Below, piece after piece: positions 32,111 through 43,594 of a stretch of DNA of 64,000 nucleotides (position 1 is its first letter; every line of letters starts with the position of its first letter). The stretch is from Triatoma infestans (taxonomy: Eukaryota; Arthropoda; Insecta; Hemiptera; Reduviidae), in contig JAAEAF010001558.1 of the NCBI GenBank assembly GCA_011037195.1, forward strand, positions 111,047-175,046, given 5' to 3'. The notes beneath the pieces were generated by a model. That model searched no databases. It saw only the letters and a program-made list of their open reading frames with translations, and was not told the origin of the DNA. The translations under genes and the position numbers were made by a program.

Positions 32111-32569
32111 GTACAAAAACCCTTACAAAAATAATAAATTTTTCACTACTAGTTTTGCCAACTGCTCTAAATTGAATAAAATTATTGTTTCACCCTTAAA
32201 GTGCCACCCTTATAATTAGCTATTATAGTTTGTTTTGTTTTTTTTACATCAATTAATTTGTAATTAACTCATATATCTATTTCTATATATATCCTAAATG
32301 CAATTCTATTGAAGGTTAATTTACTAATAATTACCTTGATGTTAATGAGATAATTATGTACAATCTACACAAACAACTTTAATGTAACTAAGTAATTATC
32401 CCAAAACTCAAGCGACAACTCAGTGAATATAATCACATAGCCAACATTAAGTTTTGAATTTTAGTTAATTGTTTAGATTGAGTCAATTTAATAATATGAA
32501 ATTATATAATAATCTAAGATACGAGTTTCTTCAAATTTTTCTTACGTTGAACACATGTGAACATTTAAA
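32111..32569. other. No recognised feature
   Basis: AT-rich, nothing recognised. Confidence 0.4.
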
Positions 32570-33118
32570 ACTATAATGTGAAAGCACTCATCACACCACT
32601 TTCTCTTACTGCAGTTAATACTTATATAAAATTGACACATTTCTTTTATTAATAAAATGTTACTCAATGTTTAATTGCCCATAAAAATACACATGTGGTG
32701 GTGACTGGGGAATATGCAAAACGTAGTCATAGATTAGATGCTTACATAGAAACCTGTTAAGATCAATTTTTCTGGATATAAGTTTGAAATAAATGTGACA
32801 AGTTATTAAATTATGTGCAGTTAGCATTCCGAGCAATGAAAAATCAATGGAACCGTTTTGAAAAAATTCCCAAAAAAACTCGAAAATCTCGAAAACCTAT
32901 TCCCTAATGTTGCAAATCCGGCTGACCTTTTTCTTCAAACTGAGAATTCTAGTAAGGGCTTTTAATGTAACTTAAAAATTATATTAGTTGGTAGAATCAT
33001 ACATTGCATAGAAGAGGGACTTTAGAGGCAAGCACAACTTAGTTACTATCCCCCGGAAAGCCACAAAAAATCAATTAGCCTGGAAAAATGTTTCAAACAA
33101 AAGTGATAGATATTTTAT
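32570..33118 (-). repeat. Family A dispersed repeat (distal half)
   Basis: Starts with a rearranged terminal motif ('gcactcatcacaccactttc') and contains 'tcgaaaatctcgaaaacc', 'gagaattctagtaaggg' and 'tggaaaaatgtttcaaac'. It is cut by the next element. Confidence 0.7.
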
Positions 33119-33120
33119 CC

Positions 33121-33415
33121 GTCGTAGCATGCATATTGGTTTTGTTCTTGATCGGTTTCGGATTTTCATCCATCGTCAGAGCAAATTCACCAAGTTCGTG
33201 TAGAGAGTTCACGCCAACTTAATGTTTCTAATACACTCACGCTTATTGGTTTCAGTTTAACTTAGTGTTGCCTATTCTTTTTAAAACCCTTGTAGTTGGA
33301 CATCTAAAATTGGACTACTGTAAACTCGCAAGAGTGGTGATTTTCTGATGGTGGATTGAGCTAACAATTTACCGCTTAATTTAAGATGTCCTATTTCTAG
33401 TCAATTTTTACTTCT
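33121..33415. repeat. Dispersed element with hammerhead-like motif, copy 1
   Basis: This block, from GTCGTAGCATGCAT to the 'gatgtcctatttctagtca' region, recurs at 42124-42412 with scattered changes, in the same orientation and at the same side of a family A copy. A central piece (GTGATTTTCTGATGGTGG to 'gagctaacaat') also occurs alone at about 39996-40028. Confidence 0.75.
33150..33179 (-). ncRNA. Hammerhead-ribozyme-like motif
   Basis: On the minus strand: CTGACGA, one T, stem GGAT/ATCC closed by GAAA, then GAAACCGATC. The stem differs from the GGGC/GCCC stem of the 8.0-kb copy on both sides, so pairing is kept while sequence changes. The ACCGGT block has one substitution. Confidence 0.45.
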
Positions 33416-33417
33416 TT

Positions 33418-33840
33418 ACTGTCTCTTACTCCTGGTAAAAAGTCTTGCGATGTACCAGCTTTTCGAAATTGAGTTTTCATCGGAAATGATTGTTTGGGGC
33501 TCCCGGAATACGAAAAAGTGTTCTTTGCGAATGGTGTATTAACAGAATATCTCAAAAATGAAAAGTCGCTCAAACTTAATATTCCGTTTAGGTACTTACT
33601 TCCACCGCATCAAACACAAAAATTTCGTGCAAATTCCATCAACCGGAAGTCCAACTTTATTGATTTTTTGTTTTTTATTTTTTAGTGGTTATTCCGAAAA
33701 CGGCGCCAACGATTTTTTTAAATTCCAGATATTATTTAATATGCATGCTACGACGTTTAAAATACCGGATGTTATCCAGCATTGCGGACCTGTTATCCAC
33801 CACATTTTGAAGAAAAATCTCGAAAAACTAAATTAAAAAA
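33418..33840 (+). repeat. Family A dispersed repeat (first half)
   Basis: Starts with the hairpin end 'gtctcttactcctgg' and runs through 'cgaaattgagttttcatcgg', 'aatattccgtttaggtac', 'ccatcaaccggaagtcc' and 'gccaacgattttttta'. Confidence 0.75.
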
Positions 33841-33886
33841 AACTTCATCAGAGATATTTTCCTGATGGCCTGCTTCTTTTTGTGGT

Positions 33887-33924
33887 CATCGACCGGTTTC
33901 TGGCGTTCGCCCATCTTCAGGATG
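33887..33924 (-). ncRNA. Hammerhead-ribozyme-like motif, most complete copy
   Basis: Minus strand: helix I strand CATC, CTGAAGA, one T, stem GGGC/GCCA closed by GAAC, GAAA, self-complementary ACCGGT, C, then the other helix I strand GATG. All three helices of a type I hammerhead with a zero-loop helix III can be drawn. Such helix III pairs best between two copies. Departure: the single base before helix II. Confidence 0.5.
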
Positions 33925-34069
33925 CGTCTGTCAGACCGTGTGATAACACAGACTTGTACAGAGCAAATTCAGTTTACACACTCTTTCTTTACATACACTT
34001 TTTTTTTTATAAATAAAATATTACTCAATGATTAATTGCCCTTAAAAATACACATGTGGCAAACGCAAG

Positions 34070-34099
34070 CTGAAGATGGGCGAACGCTCGAAACCGGCC
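34070..34099 (+). ncRNA. Hammerhead-ribozyme-like motif, decayed
   Basis: CTGAAGA, T, GGGC/GCTC stem with GAAC loop, then GAAACCGGCC. The T needed at the cleavage triplet is changed to C. Confidence 0.4.
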
Positions 34100-34209
34100 G
34101 ATAACCACAAAAAGAAGCAAGCTATCACGGAAAATGTCTGTGATGCTTTCCAGCTCTGCGTAACCAACCACCACCACAATTAAAACAAACTGATGGACTC
34201 CCTCGTGTT

Positions 34210-34311
34210 TTTGTGTTTTGTATTCGGGTGTCCTTAAAACGTGTATTTCTGGTGAAAACATAACTTTGGAAATTTGATACGATCTCTTATTAATAAGTAC
34301 GAGAAAGTAAT
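34210..34311 (-). repeat. Family A fragment (hairpin-end side)
   Basis: 'aacgtgtatttctggtgaaa', 'tttgatacgatctcttat' and 'tacgagaaagtaa', cut at 34311 by the LTR element. Confidence 0.65.
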
Positions 34312-34519
34312 TGTGATGGATGCAAGAAACTTGGAAATAATTTTATTAATTTATAAAAAAATCAGAAATGTGACGTTCCCTTGCAAAAGGGCAAGCCAGG
34401 TATAACAAGTCCAGTTACTGGTACGGTTCAAGAACAATTATGGCATTGTACTACCCCTTCTCCTCACAGGGGAGGAATTGAAGGAACAAAGAGAAGAGAT
34501 TCTTTTAAAGACAGACTTG
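34312..34519 (+). repeat. 5' LTR, partial
   Basis: Matches the first ~208 bp of the 3' LTR with few substitutions, then diverges after GACAGACTTG. Confidence 0.75.
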
Positions 34520-35639
34520 AAATAATTCTCGATCTATCACACTTCTCAACCTATTCTCAACTCTACAAACTACACCACATGTGTATATAATGCAGGGAAA
34601 CAATCAATTAGTTAGTCTTAAGAACAAAATTGTATATTACTAACCATTTGATATTTGTAATTATGCTATATTCATTGTATATTATAATAATTTACAATTT
34701 ATTTTATTTTGCAGAAATCAAGATGACCAAGTGAATTCGTAGTTAGTTTTGATGAGATGATATTAATATTTTTTTTATATATTGTATATGCCTAACTAAT
34801 TAACTTATTTTTTTCAGTTCACCTTAAAAGAAAATTGAATCATTTCTATTACACTTGTACTTGTTTATCATTTGTATTTTAATGTTATATTTAATAATGC
34901 CTAATTGTTTTCTTGTTTTGTTAACTTAAGGTACCTAGAAAGCACAGCATAGCTGAATAACTCTTGGAATACGACGGCCCAAATATGTATACATACCCCA
35001 CAAAGTAGCTACTTCAATAACTTAATATTTACTTCAATAGTAAAATATGTCTTAGTTAAGAATTTTAACCATAAGAATTTTCTATAAAATTAAGTGTCCA
35101 ACAATGTTTTTATGTTAGATTTAACAATTTAAAAATTTTAAAATTCTCTTTTGCAGAATCAAACTTCTTCACAGCTACATCATTGCATGTGTATGCATGA
35201 ATTGCATGTGTATGAATGTGTGCATGAAAATCGCATGTTGGTATACTTGTAAGAATTTATCATGTATTTATATACATAAATTAATTTTGTATTTAAATGA
35301 ATTGGTTTCAGATACAAACGTTCTACGAAAGAACTTCGGATTCCTCATAATCCTATAATCCTCCAATAGCATCCTGCTCGCAAAAATACACACACATAAA
35401 ACTAAACTAAATCAAACAAACATTTAAACTAATAATGAATAGATGAATTCGCTACGTACACTAATATTACCACAACTACATACTGAGAACTATCACAATT
35501 ATAACCTACAATCATAGTAAATAAGACTACACAAACTGAAAATTATATATATCTGTTTGCAAATGCAACAGTTACTTATTTGTTGTCGATGTACAACTAG
35601 CTTAACAATTTTTATTCCACAAGATGAACACCAACTAAC

Positions 35640-35945
35640 TGCACGTATTTCCAATGGGAAATAACAAAAATATACACAAATATGCCTGCACATGCAGCAA
35701 TTAATAAATTAGACTTACAAATATTACTTCAAGATGGGCAAGAAATGGACGCCAACTGGACTTATTCCAAATGGAAAACTCACAAACTGCACAAATTTCC
35801 AAAGGAAAATAAACTTACACGACATTTCTAAAGGGAAATAAACTAACACCACAGCATTTCCAAAGGGAAATTGACTAACAACGCAACATTTCCAAATGGA
35901 AAGGGATCAACAACACAATATTTCCAAATGGAAATTGAAAACACA
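35640..35945 (+). repeat. Tandem ~33-bp hairpin units in the LTR element
   Basis: About seven diverged units, each with a near-palindrome of the form ATTTCCAAATGGAAAT followed by 'tgactaacaacgcaac'-like spacer. The best-conserved part is 35770-35945. Confidence 0.75.
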
Positions 35946-36334
35946 CTTAATCACATAAAAACAAACAAATCTTTAACTAAAATCTTAACACCTTATCTTA
36001 GTAATTAGCTCTCTTTTAAAAACCTTATTCATACCTTTCCTTCATTTTTTGTTTTGTTTTGTTGTATTTTATCACCACACTAATAAATAGATTTTCGTGG
36101 TGCTTATATATGTATTTAATTATACTTGTTCATTTAAATTTTACTGCTTATTTATTTATTACTATAAATTTTTCTGTAATGTATCTATATGTTAAATTAT
36201 TTTGAATTATTTAAGGATTTTTCGTTTATACAGAATCACTTCAAGAAAAACATATGCATTTTCGTTTATATAGAGTCATATTAACAAAAACACATATATG
36301 CATATAGAGTCACTTCAAGAATTCAAGAAAATAC

Positions 36335-36631
36335 ATGCATCACCATCCCTCAGAAGCCTATATTGTCTACCCTTGCCAGTTACATCTTCATCAGCAACAC
36401 TCGCCAAGCAGTGTTTGCCAATCAACCTACCACCAGAGTAACGCTCACCCACTCAAGCAGCGTTCGCTCGAGAAGGAGACGATCCATCACCAGAGCAACG
36501 CTCACACATTCAAGCAGCGTTTGCTCCAGAAGAAGATGCCTGTAGTCTACTTACACACGACTACCTTACAGAGGTTACACACACGCCTATCGCCATACCA
36601 GAGGATAACGTTCAAGCCTCTACAACTCTAG
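36335..36631 (+). CDS. Short repeat-bearing open frame in LTR element
   Basis: An open frame of 98 codons, rich in His, Gln, Ser and basic residues, lying just before the polypurine tract. Its centre is a 57-bp tandem duplication (36431-36487, 36488-36541) giving HQSNAHPLKQRSLEKETI and HQSNAHTFKQRLLQKKM, with a weaker third unit upstream. It matches no family I recognise, and the same duplication stays open in a second frame. It may be chance or a remnant of a structural protein. Low confidence that it is translated. Confidence 0.2.
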   Translation: MHHHPSEAYIVYPCQLHLHQQHSPSSVCQSTYHQSNAHPLKQRSLEKETIHHQSNAHTFKQRLLQKKMPVVYLHTTTLQRLHTRLSPYQRITFKPLQL

Positions 36632-36668
36632 ATTACCTCCCAAATTTTTCATGCTGAAAAATTTCTCA

Positions 36669-36681
36669 GGAGGGGGGATAA
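36669..36681 (+). other. Polypurine tract of LTR element
   Basis: AGGAGGGGGGATA immediately upstream of the 3' LTR start, the expected plus-strand priming site. Confidence 0.65.
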
Positions 36682-37131
36682 TGTGATGGATGCAAGAAAC
36701 TTGGAAATAATATTAATTTATAAAAAAAATCAGAAATGTGACATTCCCTTGCAAAAGGGCTAGCCAGGTATAACAAGTCCAGTTACTGGTACGGTTCAAG
36801 AACAATTATGGCATTGTACTACCCCTTCTCTTCACAGGGGAGGAATTGAAGGAACAAATAGAAGAGATTCTTTTAAGGACAGACTTGTTCTAGAAATCAA
36901 GGTGGAAGCATCAGAGCTATACCAGTATCAAGTTATAAGAGTTTATTATAAGCTTTTATTGTGATATTCAAAGTACTTAATTTCTCTTAAGGAATAATAT
37001 ATTTATTTATAAAACAGTGGTGATTTCTTTATTATTGCTAATACTTCATTCTTTTTTAAACTTGCATACTTACAAGCCCTTTATTTTACAAAACCGCTCG
37101 TGCTACTACAAATACACATCACACCATTACA
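36682..37131 (+). repeat. 3' LTR
   Basis: Begins TGTGATGG and ends CCATTACA, near-inverted termini. Poly-A-signal-like AATAATATATTTATTTATAA lies near 36990. Confidence 0.7.
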
Positions 37132-37139
37132 TTATATAA

Positions 37140-37990
37140 TATTAGAAAAATTTCTAATTTGAAGAGAGCGGGGCAATAATAAAAAAATCTGGTATGAAAC
37201 CCTCATACGACTTTCACTGATTATAATTTATATAATTGAATCAATAAATTTTCGTTAAATTTGCTATGTTACAATGTTTGGTTGGGCAGGGCCATAAAAA
37301 GGGGGTGGAACTATTATTACTATACCTAAGGAAACGAACTGTTGTAGAGCGCTTCATGTCCAAACTAACAAATTTAAATTAACTGAAACACCCCCAATAA
37401 TGCTCAAAGTAAATTTTTTCAGAGAAATGTTTCAAATGAAAGTTATCCGTTTCCAGTTAAGCAGCATGCATTCGAACTTTAAAGAAAACCGTTACAACCA
37501 TTTTCAAAAAAAAAATCAAAAAACTTATACATATATTATACTGAAATGATACTTTAGAGGAAAGCATAACGCCATGTTTCCTCAGCATCCTTTAAAAAAA
37601 AATTCATTTTTCCTAGGAAAATGTTACAAATAAAAGTGGTATGTTGTACATAGTATATAAAGTTTCGAGTAAAATTACGTAAAACTGAAATAAAAAAAAA
37701 CATTCAGTAAACTTGTACTGAATTGGTGTTTTGCTAGAAATTTTGATCTCTGTTGCGGTACGACGTAAACGGAATACTAAGTTTGAGCTTCCTGCGACAT
37801 TTCGCTTTTGAGATATTCTATTAAAATGCAGAGGCGCGCGCACACACACAGAACATTCACTAAAAATATATTGTTAAGTAGTTAGGGAACCTCAAAACAC
37901 GTATATGCGGTGAAAAAGTCAAATTTCGCAAATATGACACGATCGCAATACTTCCACTTATTAGGAGAGTAAGAGAAAGTAATAAAAATT
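37140..37990 (-). repeat. Family A dispersed repeat, near full-length
   Basis: Starts with 'ctggtatgaaaccctcatac', has a short CG/CA tract near 37836-37849, 'ggaatactaagtttgagctt', and ends with 'aatacttccacttattagg' and 'gtaagagaaagtaa'. Confidence 0.8.
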
Positions 37991-39394
37991 GCCACAAAAT
38001 GGTTCTCTCTTAACCAGATTTATTTCCTAATTCTATGTGTCCATTATGCCCCACCCCAATTTACCAAGAATTATCAATATTTTTACAAATATGGGAAAAT
38101 TGGCAAATTGTTCATTTCATATGATTTATAGATATGTGTACATGTATTTGTTTGTCTATGGGTGTGTGCGCGTGTCTGTGTATGGAAATTAAAAAACAAA
38201 AAAAAAAGAATAGTTACAAAATTGCACTGAGATCATAAATTAGGTAAGTACAAATTATCACTAATAAATAAGATTTATATTCAAGTAAAACCATATAAAT
38301 ATAATCAATAATAACAGTTAAATTATATTTAAAAATATTAATTATTTATAATTTTAAGAGTCACACACCTTTTTTAGAACGAATCCAATCTTAATGATTA
38401 GAAAGTTGATTAAAACTATTTTTTGTTTTGTTTTTTTTAAATTTAAAACTGGATATAAATTAATCATCTTCAAATTATTATTATTATCATCTATTTCTAT
38501 TACTCTCACTCTCTCTCTATCTCTCTCTCCATTCTGTTAATACTTAATTTTTTTTTTTAAATTTACTATATATAGTAATACACAGACTCATTATTACAAC
38601 CAATAACACAGTTACTCTACCCAGATATATAAACAGAATGTAAAATTCACTAAACTTACTATATTCAATTAAATGATAAAAATCTTATAAATAATCCGTG
38701 AAAAGTGGAATAAACAAAGTAGGTCCAACCAACTATATTGGAATTAATATAAAACTGGTTTAATAACTTATATAAAGTTTAAAATTTTCTTCTATATATA
38801 TATGTATATTGCAACATAAAATTTTTAATTAATTAATCATTAGAATTGCATGAATCTAGATAAGGATAACAACACAGCGAGGTCTCTTAAATAGACGTCT
38901 ACAATTATAATTATTAATCACAAAATGAAGCAAAAATTTTTTTGTAATAAAATCTTAGTGCATGAAACAACTTACAGTGGCGAATTTTGCCACAAAGCCG
39001 CACCGAGGCTGGAGAGATATAATTTGGAGTCCTATTAATTTTAATTAAAAAAAAAAAAAATACAGACGAGTTTTTGATTCAAGTGCAAATTGAAAACAAA
39101 ATAAATGACAAAATGTTGAACAAATTTCCCACTCTAAGTAAATGGTAACTCTGATATCATTGTTAAAACGGTGTGTTTGTTTGATTCAAAGATTCAACCG
39201 TAATCTTGTTTATGATCGTTTACCAAAGTGTGTATGATGATGATTCGTATATATTTAGTCTGTTTTAATAAAACTATCCGGTTAATTATTGTAATATTAT
39301 AGGCATTCTTGGATATAGAAACACTATTGCAATGTATAAACCTTTTTAAACCTCACTTATAATTTTTACTACATGTTCGCTTGTCTTCAATTTC
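37991..39394. other. AT-rich stretch, nothing recognised
   Basis: Simple repeats only: GT-rich 38160-38180, CT-rich 38503-38530, poly-A 39048-39060. Confidence 0.4.
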
Positions 39395-40285
39395 AAATCA
39401 ATTGAAGAATCTAAACTTAATAAAATGACTTTTCCTGTGGACTCCTTTAAATAAACTTGTGCGGCAAAAAAAAAGTTTCCAATAAAAGTGATAGATTTCT
39501 GTATTAATACTTAGACTAACAAATTTAATAAAATCCGTCGGTGTTTTTATGGATAATATCATAGAAAACGAAATTACTTCAGTAAAAATGAGCTTCCGGT
39601 CACAAACGCAGAATTTTGAAAACACATTCAATTTTAATAAAAATATTATTTGTTTGACAGAATTGTATAAAAAACTGAAATAACACTTAAGAGGAAAACA
39701 GTCCCACCGCATTACCAAAACCCCCCTTAAATGAATTTTTCCGGAAAAATGTTTAAAATAAAAGTTGTAGGACTTTATATTTGTAGTAACGTAATTTTCC
39801 AAATTTAAAAAAAAAATTTTTGGAACTATTTTCGTGAAAAGTGCAAAAAATTGAATAATTCATCCAGTAAAGTGTTGAGGAATTTTGACAGATAACTAGT
39901 ATTTTAGGGATAAAATATTCTGTTTTGTATTCGAGTCATTTGTCATTTTTTAACATTAAAATATTAATGGAAAATCACCACTCATCATCAAGACTGGTGA
40001 TTTTCTGATGGTGGATTGAGCTAACAATAATTCAGGTTCTATTTATTAATAGAATAAATTCTATGTATTATCTACCTAAACTGAATATCAAGTTTGAACT
40101 TTCTGCAATGTTTCATTTTTGAGCTATGCTGTTCACCTCACACACACACGGAACATTTTCTAAAAACCACTTTTTTGGATTGAGGAGATCTCGAAACGTA
40201 ATTATCTAGTGAAAAGTTGAAATCGAAAATTTGACTCGATCGCAATGCTTCTTCTTACCAACATAAGAGAAAGTAAAAAGTAGTT
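39395..40285 (-). repeat. Family A dispersed repeat
   Basis: 'gtttccaataaaagtgatag', 'gcttccggtcac', 'aaccccccttaaatgaattt' and the end 'gcttcttaccaacataagag'. A piece of the 33.1-kb element lies inside at about 39996-40028. CA tract at 40137-40148. Confidence 0.7.
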
Positions 40286-41216
40286 AGATGCAAGGATTCT
40301 AAAAAAAGAAAATAAGAAATGTAATTATTTTTTTTTTTTAACGATTTTCTACGATATTCTTGGATAATATTATTTAATATTTAACCATCTTTAGGTAGGT
40401 AATATATTGGAAATTGAAAAATATCTCCTAATAAGGAAGGATATATCCTAATGTATTTCTTCACACAACACCAGCAAACATTCTAATATATAATTATCTT
40501 TATTAGGATGTGTTTTTATCTTCACTAGCAATCACAATTTGAATGAAACTCACATATTCCTATCAAATTTAACCACCTCACGAAATATTTAACCATCTGA
40601 ATATGATTAGGATATCTAACTTACTTTGTAATGTAAAAAAAAAAATCAGAAAGTTTACACAATAAACATTTAAAAACCACAAAATCTGATGTGAGACTCT
40701 AGAAAAATAGATATTCTATTGCTAGCAGATGTTAAGTGTAAAAAATTTGAATCCTTAACTGAGGAATTTTTGTTCAACTCTACCATTTGTTGTTTAGAAA
40801 ATTATCAATGTTCTCGGTCAGAATTTAAGAAGTATTACTGCTGAAAAGAAATGACCCTTCCCAATTATCCCAAAAATGTTTGTTTAAATCTTATTTCTCT
40901 GAATAGTAAAAGTTAAAAAGATAAGTTAAGGCGCGAAAAAAGTCAAGAGTGTTAATATACTTCAATTAAGTGGTAGAATGTTTTTTATATTCCAACTCTC
41001 AAATTACCAAAGATATGTACTCTGACTGACCTTGAATGCAAAGTATTTGGAATCTTAATTGTTCCCACTTAATTATTCTATTGTTCTTTGTCATTCATTA
41101 TTATTTATTTCTATCTGGTTTTGTATCTTCTTAATAAGGCTTCATGAAATAGAACTTTGTATGGAATAGGTTTTTTTTTTAAATTTATGTATTGTTTTCA
41201 ACATCTGTTATTATTA
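40286..41216. other. No recognised feature
   Basis: AT-rich, nothing recognised. Confidence 0.4.
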
Positions 41217-41390
41217 TCAGCATGGACTTGTAACTGGGAGGTCTCCACTTCGAGTCCCGCGTATAACTGCTAAATTTATATGGTTTAAAAAATGTTAATG
41301 GCAAAGAAGGTGCTTCAACCCCCGTCGAATACCTAATTTGGTAGTTAGGCGATAAGCCTGCCTGAAAAAATTAGGCATTCCTTTTACTTT
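41217..41390 (+). mobile_element. Possible truncated tRNA-derived SINE
   Basis: GGACTTGTAACTGGGAGG followed by CACTTCGAGTCCCGCG resembles the anticodon arm (TGT, Thr) and T arm of a tRNA; box A is missing. Unrelated sequence follows. Tentative. Confidence 0.3.
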
Positions 41391-42117
41391 TTTTACTTAC
41401 TTCAATAAACTGTCAAATTATCTTTAAATTGGAATTTCACTCAACGCTTGGCTGTCCGTAATTATACACAAGTTAGGTAGTCGTGTTGGTAGGGGTACAT
41501 GTTGGTTCTTAGCATGTAGCAGTGCTGCAGATATAATGTAGTCTACAGCCGTCCATCCCCTAGTTAATCTCAAAAATTGGAAATCTACTAGAAAGAGAAA
41601 GTGAAAATAAATAAGTTACTGCGACACATGAAATTAAATTACACACAATACACTTGAATAATTAGTAATAAAATTATCGAAACTTTGTGTAATTTCAATT
41701 TTCTATTTACTTGGTAGAACTTTATCATCTGTGTAAACATTTACTTTCAACAGCTAACCCAGGCATATTTTATACAATCATGTTTAACGCTTTACTAAAC
41801 TACTGTTTAATCTGGGTAAACAAACCATAAACCAAATTTTCCGCTAGTAAACTACAAGTAAACAGTAGTAATAAATTTAATACAGGTCACCTGTTTCAGT
41901 TACATAAACCCATTTAAGCAGCCATGTTTTTGTAGCTAGTGATGAGAGATTCGACCAGAAATGAGATTGTAGAAATGATATTTCGACAATGTTTCCAATA
42001 AGTGTTATGACGGACAAAAACAAAGAATACAATTATGTATATTAATAAAATACCCTACATAATAAATACATAATCTAATAAAGAGGAAGTAAACGCAAAA
42101 CATTTCCTGCGATCCGT
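41391..42117. other. No recognised feature
   Basis: AT-rich, nothing recognised. Confidence 0.4.
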
Positions 42118-42412
42118 CATAGGTCGTAGCATGCATGTTCATTTTGTTCCTGACCGGTTTTAGATTTTCATCCATCGTCAAGCAAATTCACCAAGTTCGT
42201 GTAGAGAGTTCACTTCAACGTAATGTTTCTGTTACATTCACACTTGTTGGTTTCAATTTAACTTAGTGGTGCCTATTCTTTTTATAGCCGTGTAATTGGA
42301 TATACAAAATTGGACTACTGTAAACTCGCAAGAGTGGTGATTTTCTGATAGTGGATTGAGCTAACAATTTTCCGCTTAATTTAAGATGTCCTATTTCTAG
42401 TCAGTTTTTATT
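42118..42412. repeat. Dispersed element with hammerhead-like motif, copy 2
   Basis: Matches 33121-33415 over its length, and the match continues into the adjoining family A copy to about 42618 (33620). Confidence 0.75.
42152..42181 (-). ncRNA. Hammerhead-ribozyme-like motif, decayed
   Basis: Minus strand TTGACGA, T, GGAT/ATCT stem with GAAA loop, AAAACCGGTC. First core C and the G of GAAA are mutated; the ACCGGTC block is intact. Confidence 0.35.
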
Positions 42413-43130
42413 TCTTTACTTTCTCTTACTCGTGGTAAGAAGTCTTGCGATCATGCCAGCTTTTCGAAATTGAGTTTTCACCGGAAATACTTGTTTTGGG
42501 GCTCCCGGAATACGAAAAAGTGTTTGTAGCGAATGTTCTGTGAGTGTTTCGCAAATAGCTCAAACTTAATATTCCTTTTAGGTACTTACTACCACCGCAT
42601 GAGACACAAAAATTTCGCGCGAATTCCATAAATACCAATCACTTTTATTTGAAACATTTTCCCGGGAAAAATGATTTTTTGGAGGGTTCTCGGGGGTTAT
42701 GCTTTCCTCTAAAGTACCACTTCAGTAAAATATATGGTTTATGGATAGTTTCACCATCTACGTAATATTAATATACAGTAGAAGAATTCCTGATATTAAA
42801 ACGGAAGTGCGATATTGTAGGATGGTTTTTTGAATTTTTTCGAAAAAGGTTACCACAATTTTCTTCAAACTTGGAATGCTTGCTGCCTAGATAATAAAAA
42901 GGATCATTTTTATTTATAACGTTTTCCTGAAAAAATTGATTTTAGAGTGGGGGTATTGGAGGTGTGTCAGCCAGTTTAAATTTGCGCAAGCTTTCTTGGT
43001 TTAGAGTGCTTGCTGCACACAGACCGATCAAGTAAAATCCCTGCTACCATTTTTATAGCCTAGCTAAATACTGTAACATTGCAATTTTAAAGAAAATTTC
43101 TTTATTAATTTTTTTTTACAGGAAAAGGCT
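42413..43130 (+). repeat. Family A dispersed repeat
   Basis: Starts with the hairpin end 'tttctcttactcgtggtaag' and runs through 'gagttttcaccggaaatac' and 'ttcttcaaacttggaatgct'. The distal end decays after about 43000. Confidence 0.75.
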
Positions 43131-43594
43131 GATAATTCATTGGACAGAATGAACTTTATTAGGTCGCGAGGGGGGGGGGGGTTTACAGTATTTGATTAAT
43201 TATCACAACTATTAAATATTTAATTAAATACAACCTCAGAATATAATTATGCATATATTAATGATAGACAATTATAAATCGTAACGTTTCACAAGCCATT
43301 CCATTGCGGTTATTTAATTATTACAACCAAGAAAGTTCATCATATACGTATCATTCTGCACGCTACTTGAACAATAATTTATTCATTGTATCAGGCAAAT
43401 TTAATAACTTAATGGTTTAATTATATTATTATTTATTTCAAATTATTAATTAATTATTTTTTTTTTTAAGAAATTGATTTATTTTTCATTACTAATCAAA
43501 AACAAAACAAAAAAAGTCCAATTTATAATTATTAAAGAGAATGAAGTTCATATAGCCAAACTAATTCGGCAGATCTGAAATAAAATTAGAGAAC
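43131..43594. other. No recognised feature
   Basis: A G-run at 43170-43180; otherwise AT-rich. Confidence 0.4.

Larger units (their letters stand above)
33846..34175. mobile_element. Inverted pair of hammerhead-like repeats
   Basis: The arm at 33846-33930 is the near reverse complement of 34060-34145. Both carry the motif and the neighbouring CACAAAAAGAAGCA and 'ctatcacggaaaatgtct' phrases. A spacer of about 130 bp separates them. The right side (34150-34175) has 'cagctctgcgtaaccaacc', the complement of 7895-7925. Confidence 0.65.
34312..37131 (+). mobile_element. Non-autonomous LTR retrotransposon
   Basis: Direct repeats at 34312-34519 and 36682-36890 both begin TGTGATGGATGCAAGAAACT. The 3' copy runs to a CCATTACA terminus at 37131, giving a TG...CA repeat of 450 bp with near-complementary ends. 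Just before the 3' repeat is a purine run (AGGAGGGGGGATAA, 36669-36681), a typical polypurine tract. The internal 2.1 kb has no gag, protease, RT or integrase motifs, only tandem repeats. The 5' repeat matches only its first ~208 bp, so U5 and the primer binding site are lost or replaced. Clear target duplication not seen. Confidence 0.75.
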
